Source: a virus
DNA length: 64,000 bases
IMG/VR virus record: IMGVR_UViG_3300025520_000001
Coordinates: 108,624-172,623 of that record
Strand: one strand, 5' to 3'
Shown: piece by piece, positions 1-9,800 of the stretch
How positions within the stretch are numbered: the first letter of the stretch is position 1
Layout: every line of letters starts with the position of its first letter
Position numbers and translations under genes: made by a program
The notes under the pieces: model-generated
Databases searched by the model: none
What the model saw: only the letters and a program-made list of their open reading frames with translations
What the model was told of the DNA's origin: nothing

Positions 1-1
1 C

Positions 2-433
2 GGTGGTTGTGGTGTGCATCTTGTTCTTGCTGACATCATTCGTAGACACGAGAAGCGTCTCCCGTCTTGGGTCATCATGGAGCAGGCTCTATTAGAACCG
101 TTCAAGCTTCTCCTCTCAAACTGTGGCGAAGATTTTAATGATGTGTGGAATGCGATGGGGGGATTTGTTACCGGCACAGACGCACCTCCTACTCACATCT
201 TTGATGCAAGCACGCATCAGGTAGTTCAGCCCGAACAGGCAGGAATTATTGAGCCTGCTAAGGTGTGTCGTGTAAGCATCGGTAATGCGCTCTCTGTTGC
301 TTCAATTCTCAGCACACTCGGCGGTTTGGTTGTGTCCCCTCGAGATGTTGGCCTTGAGCACCAGCTGGCCCTCTCGAAATCAGCATTCCGGGACATGATG
401 AGCGATTCGACGGGCGCTGTCGGTCAGGAGTAA
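2..433 (+). CDS. groEL: GroEL/Hsp60-type chaperonin, C-terminal fragment (cut by window edge)
   Basis: The frame is open at the left edge, so only the last 143 codons are present. The visible part matches the end of the GroEL equatorial domain. It has a Gly-rich GGCGVHLV start (GGGVAL in cellular GroEL), and GIIEPAKVCRVSIGNALSVA corresponds to the family's GIIDPTKVTRSALQNAASVA. GroEL is a double-ring ATP-dependent folding chamber, and phage copies are thought to fold their own capsid or replication proteins. The tail lacks the Gly-Gly-Met repeats of many cellular GroELs. The stop lies 3 nt before the next gene, so the two are probably co-transcribed. Family assignment is strong; ATPase residues lie outside the window. 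Confidence 0.85.
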   Translation, partial: GGCGVHLVLADIIRRHEKRLPSWVIMEQALLEPFKLLLSNCGEDFNDVWNAMGGFVTGTDAPPTHIFDASTHQVVQPEQAGIIEPAKVCRVSIGNALSVASILSTLGGLVVSPRDVGLEHQLALSKSAFRDMMSDSTGAVGQE

Positions 434-435
434 CC

Positions 436-1251
436 ATGGAAAAGTCGACTAAAGTAGGTCTCATCAGTATGGGTGTTTTAGTGCTTGTTGCACTTTGCTT
501 TGCGGGATATATCACGCTTCGCGAACAGGCCCATAATGAAGAGATTGTCAAGCTTAAGAACGAGATCGCCTTACGGGATAAGACCATTGAGGTCCAGCAG
601 GGTGTCTATCAGAAGCTGACAATTCAAAGCCATGATCTAGCTAAGCTCCTCGATACTAAGGACGTAGAGCTTACGTCGCTTCGTAAGCAACTTAAGACGC
701 AGGGCTCGGACCTACTTACTGCAAACACCATCATTGCCACTCTCAAGAAGCAACTTGAATCAAGTGGTAATGTTAAGCCGCCTCAGCCCACAGAGACAGC
801 AACCGTTCGCAAGGTTGAATTCGAGAGCGGTTCAGATTTTGAACCGTTCGCTGTATCTGGATACACGACCGTTAATTGTGAGAAGCCCGAGGAGCGCAGT
901 GCTAAGCTACTCATGAAGCAGGTTGCACCTCTGAAGTTTAGTGTGGTCGTTTCTCAGGACAAAGATGGTACCTGGCGCACGTCCACGACGTCTTCCTCAG
1001 ATAAGTTTGACGTCAATATTGGTCTTGCCGCTGTCAATCCTTTTCTTTTAGAAGAGAAGTGGTATGAGAAGCTCTCGTTCGTACTTGAAGCTGGTGTCGG
1101 CACCAACCCTGGTCTTCTAGCTGGCGGTGGTGTGGATGTTGAGATTGGTAAGTTCGACGTTGGACCTAGAGTGTGGGCGGTTGTTGACAGAGGAGCCTCT
1201 GCGTATTTTGGTGCTTCTCTTGCTTGGCATCCGTTTAAGAAGGTGCGCTAA
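436..1251 (+). CDS. Membrane-anchored coiled-coil protein with beta-rich C-terminal domain
   Basis: This 271-residue protein is not a family I recognise. Residues about 8 to 27 form one hydrophobic segment after a short basic N-terminus, which suggests an inner-membrane anchor with the rest outside. Residues about 30 to 115 are charged and heptad-like (coiled coil). The C-terminal 100 residues alternate hydrophobic and Gly residues and end in a beta-hairpin-like stretch (GVGTNPGLLAGGGVDVEIG). The layout resembles small phage envelope or spanin-like proteins, but there is no lipobox Cys. AGGAG lies 6 nt before the ATG, and the stop overlaps the next start as TAATG. Confidence 0.6.
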   Translation: MEKSTKVGLISMGVLVLVALCFAGYITLREQAHNEEIVKLKNEIALRDKTIEVQQGVYQKLTIQSHDLAKLLDTKDVELTSLRKQLKTQGSDLLTANTIIATLKKQLESSGNVKPPQPTETATVRKVEFESGSDFEPFAVSGYTTVNCEKPEERSAKLLMKQVAPLKFSVVVSQDKDGTWRTSTTSSSDKFDVNIGLAAVNPFLLEEKWYEKLSFVLEAGVGTNPGLLAGGGVDVEIGKFDVGPRVWAVVDRGASAYFGASLAWHPFKKVR

Positions 1252-1610
1252 TGGCTAAGTATCGTTTCCAGTGCGAGAAGTGTGGTAACACGGTTGAACG
1301 ATATGTTGATGTCTCTGTGGAAGCACAACCGTGCAAGAAATGTGGGGGTTTAGCTAAGCGATTATTTCCAAATCTTGGATCTAAAAAGGTTACGGAAAAG
1401 GTAGATCCCTTTCTTAACATTCGTCAAGAGGAAGATCACAAGAAGCAATTGCAGGACCGTAGATCTGAGTACTTTTGGAGTACTGAAGTTCCACGTTTTG
1501 TTCAAAGTGGTATTTATTCAACGGAAACAATGCTGGCTGAAGGATGGGTCGTTTACAACGAGAAAGGAGAGATGGTTATAGCAAAAGGACCGCCTCAAAA
1601 GAATAAATGA
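1251..1610 (+). CDS. FmdB-type zinc-ribbon protein
   Basis: The N-terminus of this 119-residue protein is a compact zinc ribbon: YRFQCEKCG followed 20 residues later by CKKCGG. This is the pattern of the FmdB family (putative regulatory small Zn proteins, common in bacteria and phages). The rest is charged and unassigned. Nucleic-acid or protein binding is the usual guess for this family and nothing here narrows it. It overlaps both neighbours (TAATG upstream, ATGA downstream), indicating translational coupling. Confidence 0.6.
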   Translation: MAKYRFQCEKCGNTVERYVDVSVEAQPCKKCGGLAKRLFPNLGSKKVTEKVDPFLNIRQEEDHKKQLQDRRSEYFWSTEVPRFVQSGIYSTETMLAEGWVVYNEKGEMVIAKGPPQKNK

Positions 1611-2215
1611 AAACCTGCTCTAAATGTAAACAAGCACAACCTGTCTCGTATTTTTCTAAAAAGAAAGCTTCATCAAGTGGATATAAGTCCCATTGTAAAC
1701 AGTGCGATAAACAACTTAGGGAACAAAACAGAGAAAGAGATAAGGAACTCAAACATAAGCATTACTTAAATAATAAAGAAAAATACTTAAAAGCCCATCA
1801 AACATATAATGCTCTTCATGCAGGTCATATAAAAGAGTGGAAGCGGAATTATAGATCAACTTATGAAAAACAACGCTACAATAACGATGTTTCTCACCGA
1901 TTGAAGTGTGTTTTAAGGTCTAGATTGTATCAAGCTCTTCAAGAAAATCAAAAGACTGGTTCTGCTGTAAATGATCTTGGTTGCTCTGTTGAAGAACTTA
2001 AAAAGCATTTAGAATCATTGTGGAAGCCCGGCATGTCATGGGATAATTGGTCTAAGGATGGTTGGCATATTGACCACATTAGACCTTTAAACTCTTTTGA
2101 CCTCTCTAATTCAGAAGAAGTAAAACAAGCTTGCCATTATTCTAATCTTCAGCCTTTGTGGGCCGAAGAGAACCTTCAAAAGAGCGACAAGCACAATGCG
2201 CATAATCTCAGTTGA
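1607..2215 (+). CDS. HNH endonuclease, homing type (paralogue of the gene at 13936)
   Basis: This 202-residue protein starts with a CxxC...CxxC zinc finger (CSKCKQ, CKQCDK), followed by a Lys-rich linker. It ends in an HNH nuclease motif (WHIDHIRPL, then HYSNLQPLWAEENLQKSDK). The last 80 residues are closely similar to the gene at 13936: both share LGCSVEELKK, IDHI[RK]PL and KQACHY[ST]NLQPLW. The base composition is more AT-rich than its neighbours, as expected for a mobile free-standing homing endonuclease. It sits immediately before the SbcC-like gene and overlaps it by 20 nt. Confidence 0.8.
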   Translation: MKTCSKCKQAQPVSYFSKKKASSSGYKSHCKQCDKQLREQNRERDKELKHKHYLNNKEKYLKAHQTYNALHAGHIKEWKRNYRSTYEKQRYNNDVSHRLKCVLRSRLYQALQENQKTGSAVNDLGCSVEELKKHLESLWKPGMSWDNWSKDGWHIDHIRPLNSFDLSNSEEVKQACHYSNLQPLWAEENLQKSDKHNAHNLS

Positions 2216-3947
2216 CATCGAAAACTTTTTAAGTATCGAGAAAGCACACATTGACTTTGATGACTCTGGATTAGTTTTAATGGAAGGATGGAATCATGAC
2301 GTCGATAGGGCAAATGGCGCCGGAAAGACGGCAATTCTTAACGCAATCTCATTTGGACTTTATGATAAGCTTCCTCGCAAGATTAGTGCTTCCGAAATTG
2401 TTAGACGAGGAGCGAAGAAAGGCTCTGTTGTGGTCAAGCTTGTCCATGGAGGCGAAACGTATGAAGTGCGACGATCACGACCTAAGGGAGTTACTTTTTC
2501 GCGTGATGTCGATGGAACGCCTGAGGTCCTTACGCTGACTCAAGAAGAGTGGGAAGCGAAGCTTCGTCTTACTTATAACCAGTTCATCACTGCTGTGTAT
2601 TGCTCACAGGCCAATTCAGGCCAGTCTTCTCGTTTCCTTCTGCTCAACGATGCGGATAAAAAGCAGTTCTTGCTTCAGTTGTTGAATCTCGACGAATTCA
2701 GTGCGTGTAAGAAGAAGTGTGACGAGATCATCTCTTCCAAGCAGGTCACTCTCTCGGATTTGCAGCACAAGGCTTCAGAGTGCCAGGTAAAGATGGATGC
2801 GTACCGTGAATCCATGATTGATGCGGAAGCATCTATGTTGCAGCTTGCCCAGAAAGAGCAGACGCTTCAAGCCTTTAAGAAGGCTCTTGCTGATAGCCAG
2901 GACGTTATCAAGCCTGACCTTGCTAAGTATCAGCAGCTAGAGAGGGACATTTCTGCTAAAAAGACCAACTTTGTCAAGTTGCGTACTAAGCGCGATATGC
3001 TTAACAGTCAATGGCAGCAACTTGGTCGCAAGATCAAGCCGTTCAACGCGTCTGATTCCTGTCCTACCTGTGGCTCTGCTGTTGATAATTCTCATGCAGA
3101 GTCTATGCACAACGCTGAAGTTGAGCGTATCACTCGAGAGCGTCTCGTGCTCAAACAATCCATGGATGAGATCGATACTGCTCTACTCGCTGAAGCCCAG
3201 GTCAATCAATTAGACTCTAAGCTTTGCGAACGCAAACAGAAGGAATCTGCTGAGTATGAGCAAGCCCGTACTAATAGCGTAGAGTTAAATGCTAAAATCT
3301 CGACATTAGAATCCCACATCCAGGATTTGAATAAGAAGTTGAAAGATAATGCTCAACTAGTTAATAAGATCAAGGAGCTCCAAAATCGGCAGGATACACT
3401 TAATTACGGGGCTGGGGTCATTGCCGCAGATATCGAGCTTCAGAAGACTGTAAGTGCTATCTATTCTCCCACTGGTGCCCAAGCTTATATCCTGGACTCC
3501 ACTGTTACTCTGTTCAACGAGAAGATGTCTGGATACGTAGAGATGCTTTGGCCCAATCTTACATATGAACTCCAAAGCTATAAGGAGAACGTCAAGGGTG
3601 AAGTCACTGCCAAGTTCTCTGAGTCGATCATCATGGACGGGCGGCCTATATCTCTGGGAAGCCTCTCAGGTGGCGAGTTGAAGGCCCTTTCTATCTGTGC
3701 CGATATGGCTCTGTTGGGTGTCTTAGAACAGCAGTTCGGCATCCACGTGTCTCCTATCGTGTTTGATGAGGCCTTTGATGGTTTGGATGCCTCTGGTAAA
3801 GAATTTGCATTAGAATTGATACGGGGCATGTCTGGTGACAGACAGGTTGTGGTCATTGACCATGCGTCGGAGATGCGAGCCTCATTCGATCGGATTCTAA
3901 AGGTCGAAAAGCGCAATGGTATTTCGACTATAACACCTCAAGTCTGA
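2196..3947 (+). CDS. SbcC/Rad50/T4 gp46-like recombination exonuclease ATPase subunit
   Basis: This is an SMC-type ATPase of 583 residues. The Walker A is near residues 39 to 46 (RANGAGKTA). A zinc hook (CPTCG, about residue 289) sits between two coiled-coil arms. The ABC signature (SLSGGELKAL) is near 489 and the Walker B (PIVFDEAFDGLD) near 520. With the SbcD/gp47-like nuclease at 14517 it should form the Mre11-Rad50-type complex that resects double-strand ends for recombination-dependent replication. T4 gp46 is of similar size (560 residues). The partner gene is 10 kb away rather than adjacent, and each subunit gene directly follows an HNH gene of the same family. Confidence 0.92.
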   Translation: MRIISVDIENFLSIEKAHIDFDDSGLVLMEGWNHDVDRANGAGKTAILNAISFGLYDKLPRKISASEIVRRGAKKGSVVVKLVHGGETYEVRRSRPKGVTFSRDVDGTPEVLTLTQEEWEAKLRLTYNQFITAVYCSQANSGQSSRFLLLNDADKKQFLLQLLNLDEFSACKKKCDEIISSKQVTLSDLQHKASECQVKMDAYRESMIDAEASMLQLAQKEQTLQAFKKALADSQDVIKPDLAKYQQLERDISAKKTNFVKLRTKRDMLNSQWQQLGRKIKPFNASDSCPTCGSAVDNSHAESMHNAEVERITRERLVLKQSMDEIDTALLAEAQVNQLDSKLCERKQKESAEYEQARTNSVELNAKISTLESHIQDLNKKLKDNAQLVNKIKELQNRQDTLNYGAGVIAADIELQKTVSAIYSPTGAQAYILDSTVTLFNEKMSGYVEMLWPNLTYELQSYKENVKGEVTAKFSESIIMDGRPISLGSLSGGELKALSICADMALLGVLEQQFGIHVSPIVFDEAFDGLDASGKEFALELIRGMSGDRQVVVIDHASEMRASFDRILKVEKRNGISTITPQV

Positions 3948-3962
3948 TAAGATTGAGGTACT

Positions 3963-4658
3963 ATGGATGACCTTTACGGCAAGACAGATCAGTTGCTTAA
4001 GTCCCTACTTTCTATCAAGACCAAGCCGGGAAAGAACAACTCTCAGGTTCCCGCTGCTGTAAAGGGCGCCACAATTCCCACTCCGAAGCTTCCATCTCAG
4101 CTGCCGGACCTCTCGCTTAAAGCACCGAAGATTCCAAAGCCCACAGAGGCTAAGCTTCCGAAGTCGGCAAAACAGGCCGAAAAGGAAAATAAGGTGCCTG
4201 GTGGCCTGCCTCCCGCTTCTAAAAAGGATCCTCAGAAGGTAGCTGAGCAACTCAAGAATCCTAACCCTACGAAGCTCACCAATCCTAAGGAAGAGATTTT
4301 GAAGTTTGAGAAGAATGGCCAGTGGTCACTTGAAAAGCGAACTTTAGACCCCTCCCATGGCATAACATTCATGCATGAGCACCACGATTTGGGTGGAGTC
4401 GGCGACCTCACACACATTAAGGCCGTTCATCCTGTTCACGGGGTCGTGGGGGAAACAGTTCTCGAGCACCAGGCTGATGGTTCTCTTAAGCCCTCGGATG
4501 TCCAGGTTACACCCTCTCATCGTCGTATGGGCATTGCCTCTGCAATGTATGCTCACGGTCAATCTCTAACTGGCAAGATGATTAAGCCGTCTACGGCTCA
4601 AACTGATCTAGGCGCCGCTCTTTGGTCCGGCAATAAGAATAAAACTCAGTTTGGGTAA
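3963..4658 (+). CDS. Proline/lysine-rich protein with GNAT-like C-terminal segment
   Basis: This protein has 231 residues. Residues about 1 to 110 are low-complexity, rich in Lys, Pro and Ala. The C-terminal half carries a segment like GNAT acetyltransferase motif A (VTPSHRRMGIASAMY, near 180 to 195), where R-x-x-G-x-A binds acetyl-CoA. The overall match is short, so the call is tentative. A motif NGQWSLEK precedes this half and recurs as NGQWTLEK at the start of the minus-strand gene at 24923, which suggests a shared domain. GAGG lies before the ATG. Confidence 0.4.
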   Translation: MDDLYGKTDQLLKSLLSIKTKPGKNNSQVPAAVKGATIPTPKLPSQLPDLSLKAPKIPKPTEAKLPKSAKQAEKENKVPGGLPPASKKDPQKVAEQLKNPNPTKLTNPKEEILKFEKNGQWSLEKRTLDPSHGITFMHEHHDLGGVGDLTHIKAVHPVHGVVGETVLEHQADGSLKPSDVQVTPSHRRMGIASAMYAHGQSLTGKMIKPSTAQTDLGAALWSGNKNKTQFG

Positions 4659-4661
4659 AAT
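4656..4661 (+). promoter_or_regulatory. -10-like box (TAAAAT), possible leaderless promoter
   Basis: TAAAAT is followed by exactly six bases and then the ATG of the HNH gene at 4668, which has no Shine-Dalgarno sequence. The same spacing is found at other isolated genes (22148, 26768, 33734). The hexamer itself is weak, so this is a pattern-based inference. Confidence 0.3.
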
Positions 4662-4667
4662 AGCCGT

Positions 4668-5204
4668 ATGGCTACATCCTATAACCAAAACTCAGCAATT
4701 CGCGGTGCGCTCCGTAGGGCGTTCGCCCGATCTCCTTCTGTAGTGGAGAAAATGCAGGAATCCCGTCGCACGGTTCCTCGGTACCTTAAAGATGGTTCGA
4801 GAGCTAAAAAGGACTGGGTCCAGCGTCAATGTGAAGTTTGTGGCAGTTGGGTCGGAAGCACTAAGATTTCTATTGATCACAAGGATCCGGTTGTCTCTGT
4901 GACGGATGGATTCGTAGATTGGAACGAGTTTGTTGCCCGACTCTGGTGCCCCAAATCAAATCTTCAACGCATCTGTGATGATTGCCACGATGTTAAGACA
5001 CAAGCAGAACGCATCAGCCGATTGACGCTACAGTATGATCAGGAGCTTGATGATCTAGATGTTCTAATCAATAAGGGACATATTTCTAACAAGGAAGCAC
5101 TGGCCGCTCTCAAGAAGTATCTCGCTAAGAAGAAAACTCCCGGATTGAATTCGATAGTACAAAGGGCCCTGATGATGAAGAATGATTTAACCCAAAAGGA
5201 ATAA
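4668..5204 (+). CDS. HNH endonuclease (phage type)
   Basis: The 178-residue protein has two zinc-binding CxxC pairs (CEVCG near residue 56, CDDCH near 104) around an HNH core. The first His lies in ISIDHKDPV and the Asn in SNLQRICDDCHDVKT. This is the arrangement of stand-alone phage HNH nucleases related to McrA and T7 gp5.3/7.7-type proteins. Residues after 115 are helical and charged. It is unlike the two homing-type paralogues elsewhere in the window. No ribosome binding site is visible before the ATG (see the -10-like box). Confidence 0.75.
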   Translation: MATSYNQNSAIRGALRRAFARSPSVVEKMQESRRTVPRYLKDGSRAKKDWVQRQCEVCGSWVGSTKISIDHKDPVVSVTDGFVDWNEFVARLWCPKSNLQRICDDCHDVKTQAERISRLTLQYDQELDDLDVLINKGHISNKEALAALKKYLAKKKTPGLNSIVQRALMMKNDLTQKE

Positions 5205-5205
5205 T

Positions 5206-5490
5206 ATGAGCGAGTCTAAGCTAAGCCAGTCGTTTGTTGATAATGCGGAAAATCTCAATGAGGATGAAGCCATGGCGCTTCTAGTTGAAGCTGAGCAGAA
5301 GCTCCGCCAGATCAAGGAAGAGCGTAATGCAGATGAGAAGCTTACGGCTGCCAAGAATATTGTGAAGGACTTGAATGCCGGCTACAGCAGCGCTATGAGC
5401 TATGAGAAGTCGAAGATTAACTTCTTGCTTGATAAGATTGCTGAGATCCAGGGTGGTGTTAATCCCACTTCTGGTCTAAATGATAAGTAA
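5206..5490 (+). CDS. Small charged helical protein, unknown
   Basis: This protein has 94 residues, is acidic and almost entirely helical (Ala/Glu/Lys-rich), and has no Cys or membrane segment. It starts one base after the HNH stop, with AAGGA before the ATG, and is followed 12 nt later by a possible structural gene. The function is not recognised. Confidence 0.55.
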   Translation: MSESKLSQSFVDNAENLNEDEAMALLVEAEQKLRQIKEERNADEKLTAAKNIVKDLNAGYSSAMSYEKSKINFLLDKIAEIQGGVNPTSGLNDK

Positions 5491-5502
5491 GGAGACGACT
5501 AA

Positions 5503-5868
5503 ATGTCACTAAGAGATCAGTATTTTGCAGGATCGACGGGATTAACCCAGAAGTTGAAGGATGCACATGATGCGGGTGTGGCACTTGTTGGCACTCAGAC
5601 TGGCGAAGGACAGTGGGATGCGATCACGGCTGGTCTGCAGACAAACGCAGCAGCGGGGCTCAAGAAGTTCACCGTAGAAATCCCAACGACTTACCTTCCT
5701 GCGGCTCTTCGTGGCAACAAGGGCGACAATCTCATCTTGAAGGCATATTTAAGTGGTATCACTGAAGGACTCTCGAGTCAACTTATCTATGATTTTGAGT
5801 GTACTCCCACCCTCAATACTTCAGATACGGTTGATACCAGCATTGACCTGAACTTCACGTTCGCTTAA
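5503..5868 (+). CDS. Small beta-rich protein, possibly virion component
   Basis: The protein has 121 residues and starts SLRDQYFAGSTGLTQKL. A Gly/Thr-rich body has alternating hydrophobic residues, and the end (DTSIDLNFTFA) terminates in an aromatic residue, as many outer or assembled virion proteins do. No catalytic motif is present. It is preceded by a strong GGAG site and is the last gene before a rho-independent terminator. A structural role is an inference only. Confidence 0.5.
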   Translation: MSLRDQYFAGSTGLTQKLKDAHDAGVALVGTQTGEGQWDAITAGLQTNAAAGLKKFTVEIPTTYLPAALRGNKGDNLILKAYLSGITEGLSSQLIYDFECTPTLNTSDTVDTSIDLNFTFA

Positions 5869-5893
5869 TCCGAATCAATATCATCTCGTAGAG

Positions 5894-5934
5894 TCCTCTG
5901 CTCACGGTTAAGTGGGCAGAGGATTTTCTTTTTC
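5894..5934 (+). terminator. Rho-independent terminator
   Basis: A 12-bp stem (TCCTCTGCTCAC paired with GTGGGCAGAGGA, one T:G wobble) has a 6-nt loop and is followed by TTTTCTTTTTC. It ends the operon that runs from the left edge. It also shows that the phosphoesterase frame, which is open from 5912 inside the stem, really starts at 5948. Confidence 0.85.
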
Positions 5935-5947
5935 TATAAGGATACAT

Positions 5948-6478
5948 ATGACAGTATTTTTTACTAGCGATAGCCATTTTGGCCATGCTCGTATAATCGA
6001 GTTGAGCGCTCGACCCTTCGCAAATGTGGAGGAGATGAACGAGGCGCTCATCCAGAAGTGGAACTCGGTGGTGGGTCCAGAAGATACAGTCTACCATCTC
6101 GGTGACTTCTTTATGGGTCCTCCCGAGACCGCACTCTTACGTAAGCGCCTCAATGGCAAGATTATCTTGGTGAAGGGTAACCATGATAAGAAGGATGTTG
6201 TGCTCAAGAATGCAGGCGTGGATGAAATACACCGCAACCTCTACCTAGAGCTTGATGGCTATAAGCTTTATCTGGCACACATTCCGATGCATGAAGACCC
6301 TGGCGAGCGCTTCTATCCTGCAGAGTTCAAAAAGCCTCCGACAGAGGAGCACGATTACTTCCTTTGCGGACACGTTCACGAGAAGTGGAAACGTCGAGGT
6401 AAAACAATAAACGTGGGGGTAGATGTTTCTAACTTTACTCCGCTCACTTTGGCTCAACTATTGGAGCGTGGCGAATGA
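5948..6478 (+). CDS. Calcineurin-like metallophosphoesterase
   Basis: This 176-residue single-domain phosphoesterase carries the full metal-binding set: DSHFGH (D-x-H), GDFFMG (GD), KGNHDKK (GNHD), LAHIP and CGHVHEKW (GHxH). Such small phage enzymes hydrolyse phosphomonoesters or diesters and the substrate cannot be read from sequence. The start at 5948 was chosen because AAGGA lies just before it, and the longer frame begins inside the upstream terminator. It overlaps the next gene by ATGATG. Confidence 0.85.
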   Translation: MTVFFTSDSHFGHARIIELSARPFANVEEMNEALIQKWNSVVGPEDTVYHLGDFFMGPPETALLRKRLNGKIILVKGNHDKKDVVLKNAGVDEIHRNLYLELDGYKLYLAHIPMHEDPGERFYPAEFKKPPTEEHDYFLCGHVHEKWKRRGKTINVGVDVSNFTPLTLAQLLERGE

Positions 6479-6831
6479 TGCCTTATAAAATTGAAGTCTT
6501 CTACCGAACTGGTGATTCGTTTGGGTCTCGTGACACATCGACTGTTCTAGAGATGGAATGGCAAAACGTAGAAAATGCAAAGAAAGCCTTGCGGCGTATC
6601 AAGGAGCATTACAAGTGGTATAAGTACGAAAACGAATCTCCGTGGAACCGAGACGAAGAAGTAAGAGAGCCTGATTGGCACAAGGGCGAAAAGACCGACG
6701 CCACAGTCAAGCTACTCTTGGATAACGGCAACGAGGTAAAGTTCTACGCCCCATGGTGTGGTTATTTTGAGAGACTGCAGAGCGCGAAGGTCTTTATCGC
6801 CGAAGATCTTGATATGGAATTTTCGTTGTAA
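6475..6831 (+). CDS. Conserved-looking phage protein of unknown function
   Basis: The protein has 118 residues, is rich in Trp, Tyr and charged residues, and has a mixed alpha/beta pattern. There is no Cys pair, membrane segment or nuclease motif. Starts at 6475 and 6478 are equally possible (ATGATG). It overlaps the phosphoesterase stop and precedes the DNA polymerase by 12 nt, so it may be co-expressed with replication genes. Confidence 0.5.
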   Translation: MMPYKIEVFYRTGDSFGSRDTSTVLEMEWQNVENAKKALRRIKEHYKWYKYENESPWNRDEEVREPDWHKGEKTDATVKLLLDNGNEVKFYAPWCGYFERLQSAKVFIAEDLDMEFSL

Positions 6832-6843
6832 TAGAGGAGTTTA

Positions 6844-9800
6844 ATGTCCAAGTTTAAGCCTGTAGTTCAACTGCACAATCACAGTAAATACAGTTTGCTT
6901 GATGCCGTACCTAGTCCCCAAGATTGGGTTCGTTGGTGTTTAGAAACTGGTACGCCGGGACTGGCCGTAACCGATCATGGTACGGCCATTTCCATGTATG
7001 ATGCCATTCGAACGCCCGATCTCATTAAGAACATCAACAAAGAGAACAAAGACTGGAATAAGGAGAACCCAAAGAAGAGTCCTCGTCCCGAGTACCCTTT
7101 GGATGCGGCGAAATTAATTCCCGGTGTTGAGTTATATGTGAAGCTCAATGCTGAAGACGAAGGCCATTATCACATTACTGTGTGGGCTTGCTCGAACGAG
7201 GGCTACCACAATTTGATGAAGCTCGCGTCGTTGGCCTACAACGATACTGTGAGCTATTATGGCTCTCTTAAAGCAAGAGTGACCTACGAACAGATCAAGC
7301 AATACAAGGCTGGTCTCATGTTCGGGACCGGTTGCATTGTCGGTCCGATCGGTCAGGCCATCATGAAGAACAAAGACAAGAAGCTCGCCGAAGAACGGTT
7401 CCTAATGTACAAGGAGCTGTTCGGCGACGATCTCTTAATTGAGTTTCACGTCGGTGATATAACCCACGACTTTAATAAGAAGACTGGTAGTTTTGACGCG
7501 TTCCCTGTCGAAGAGGGACCAGACCAGTGCACATGCGACCACAATAAGCAACGTGGATACAACCTCTTCTTAAAGGAGATGGTCGAGAAGCACGGCGGCA
7601 AGTGCGTTCCGGTAACCGATGCACACTTTGTCTATCCTGAGGACAAGATCATTCAGGATTGCTTGTTGAAGAACGGTAACTCGAATGGCTGGTATTTCCA
7701 TGAGAGCTATCATCAGATCATGGCCGACGAGATGTTCAAAAAACTCCAAGTTCATCTTGGAGAGGAGTGGATGACCGAAGAACGGTTCTCAGAGTGGATC
7801 GACAATACCTACATTCCGCTCGAACGGTCCAAGAGCATCAAGTTCAAGTTCGAGTATCACCTGCCAAAAATTGATATTCCAGAGCACATCAAGGCTAAGG
7901 CTCCCGATAACTATGATCAGCAGACTTATTGGTACCTAATGGAGCGAATTAAGTTCCATGGTCGCTGGAACAATGACCCCGTTTATGTTCAACGGTTCAA
8001 GACTGAAGTAGACGTCATCATGAAGAACGAGAAGCTCAACTTCCTCCCGTACTTCTTGGTGTATGAGGACATTGGCACATTTGCGCGCTCAAAGGGTATC
8101 TTGCAGAACCTGGCTCGCGGTTCAGCTGGCGGATCGTTGCTTTCGTTTTATTTGAAGATCATTCACATCGATCCTATTAAAGCTCACCTTCCATTTGAAC
8201 GGTTTTTATCTCATGCTCGTATTCGCGCCGGATCGTTTCCCGATATCGATGGTGACTTCGGCGATCGTGACCGCAGCCTCATCATGAAGTACTTGCAAGA
8301 TAAGTACAACTTAGGCTTTGCGCAGATTGCAACGTTCCAGAAGATGAAGACAAAAAATGCCATTAAAGATGCAATGTATGCTCTATATGGCAAGAAAGGC
8401 AATGATCCAGAGGTAATGGCTATCTGTGAAACAATCCCCGATTCACCTCAGGGTGTTGATGAGCATGACTTCTTGTATGGATACACAGACCAGGAAGGCA
8501 ACTACAACCACGGGATTGTAGAACTGAACAAGACCTTGGCGAAGTTCTTCCAAATTCACCCTGAGATCCAGAAGATGGTTGATAAGCTCATCGGTACAGT
8601 CCGTGGCTGGGGTCGACACGCGTCGGCATTCGTTATTTCCACGCTAGACTTGTCAGCGGACCGAGTTCCCACAATGATGCTCGACGACGACCATCTAGGT
8701 AAGATTCAAGTTACGCAGTATGATGCAGGCATGGTCGAGAAAAGCGGCCTGGTAAAGGCAGATATTCTCGGTCTTTCGACGCTTACTGCTGTCTCCGATT
8801 GTATTAAGCTGATGCAAGACAAAGGCATTGACTATCTGCAGGAAGAGAACGGCGTGCCTCTCATCTATCGTCTTCCTGAAGATCCGCAGGTCTATGCAGA
8901 TTTCTATAAGAAAGACACGGACTCGTCTTTCCAGTTCAACACTGATCTCATTAAGGGGATGGTACAGGAGTTCTGCCCGCTTAATCGGCAGGCCCTAGCC
9001 GACTTCACAGCTCTGGCTCGCCCTGGTGCTCTCGACGCACCACTTGGTGACTCGACTGCGGCTCAGTTTTACATGGACGTGCGAAACGGCGTCAAGAGCC
9101 TTACCTATCTGCACGAAGATCTCGAACCGATTCTAAAGGAGACCAATGGTGTCTTCGTGTACCAGGAATCCGTCATGCGCTTCCTGGTCGAGATTGCAGG
9201 CTATTCTTGGGAGGAATCGGACATCATCCGGTCCGCTATCGCGAAGAAGAAGCAGGAAGTTATCATGAATTGTTTCGATAAGATCCGTACTTCTTGCAGA
9301 TCTCGTGGCTGGGATGATGATGCCATCGAGCAGGTTTGCCAGCAAATTTTGGCATTCTCCCGCTACTCCTTTAACAGGTCTCACTCGTACGCATACGGAG
9401 AGTTGGGCTATATTACGATGTATTTGAAGCACCATCATCCGCTTGAGTGGTGGGCCTCAATGCTCAACCTAGACCTAGCTGAAGATAAGCTTCGTCGCTA
9501 TGTTTCCAAGCTTGGTGAAATTGTTCGTCCCCCGTCGCTGAAAAATCCCTCTGACCGCTTTGTGGTGCGTAACGAAGATCCCTTGGGCTTGGGAAAGGAG
9601 TACATCTATGCTCCACTCTCAGTGGTGAAGGGTATCGGACCTAAGGTTGTGCATGAACTCTGCACAAAGGGCCCGTTCGAGAACCTCGAAGACTTCGTGG
9701 CCCGAATTGACCACGCCAAGTGCAATACCGGCGGCATCTCAGCCCTAATTAAAGGTCGGGCCGCTGACGATCTGATGGTTAAGGACGACATGGTGCCTTA

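Noticed and set aside
5912-5947. Longer N-terminus for the phosphoesterase at 5948
   Set aside because: The extra codons lie inside the terminator hairpin and T-run, while 5948 has its own ribosome binding site.
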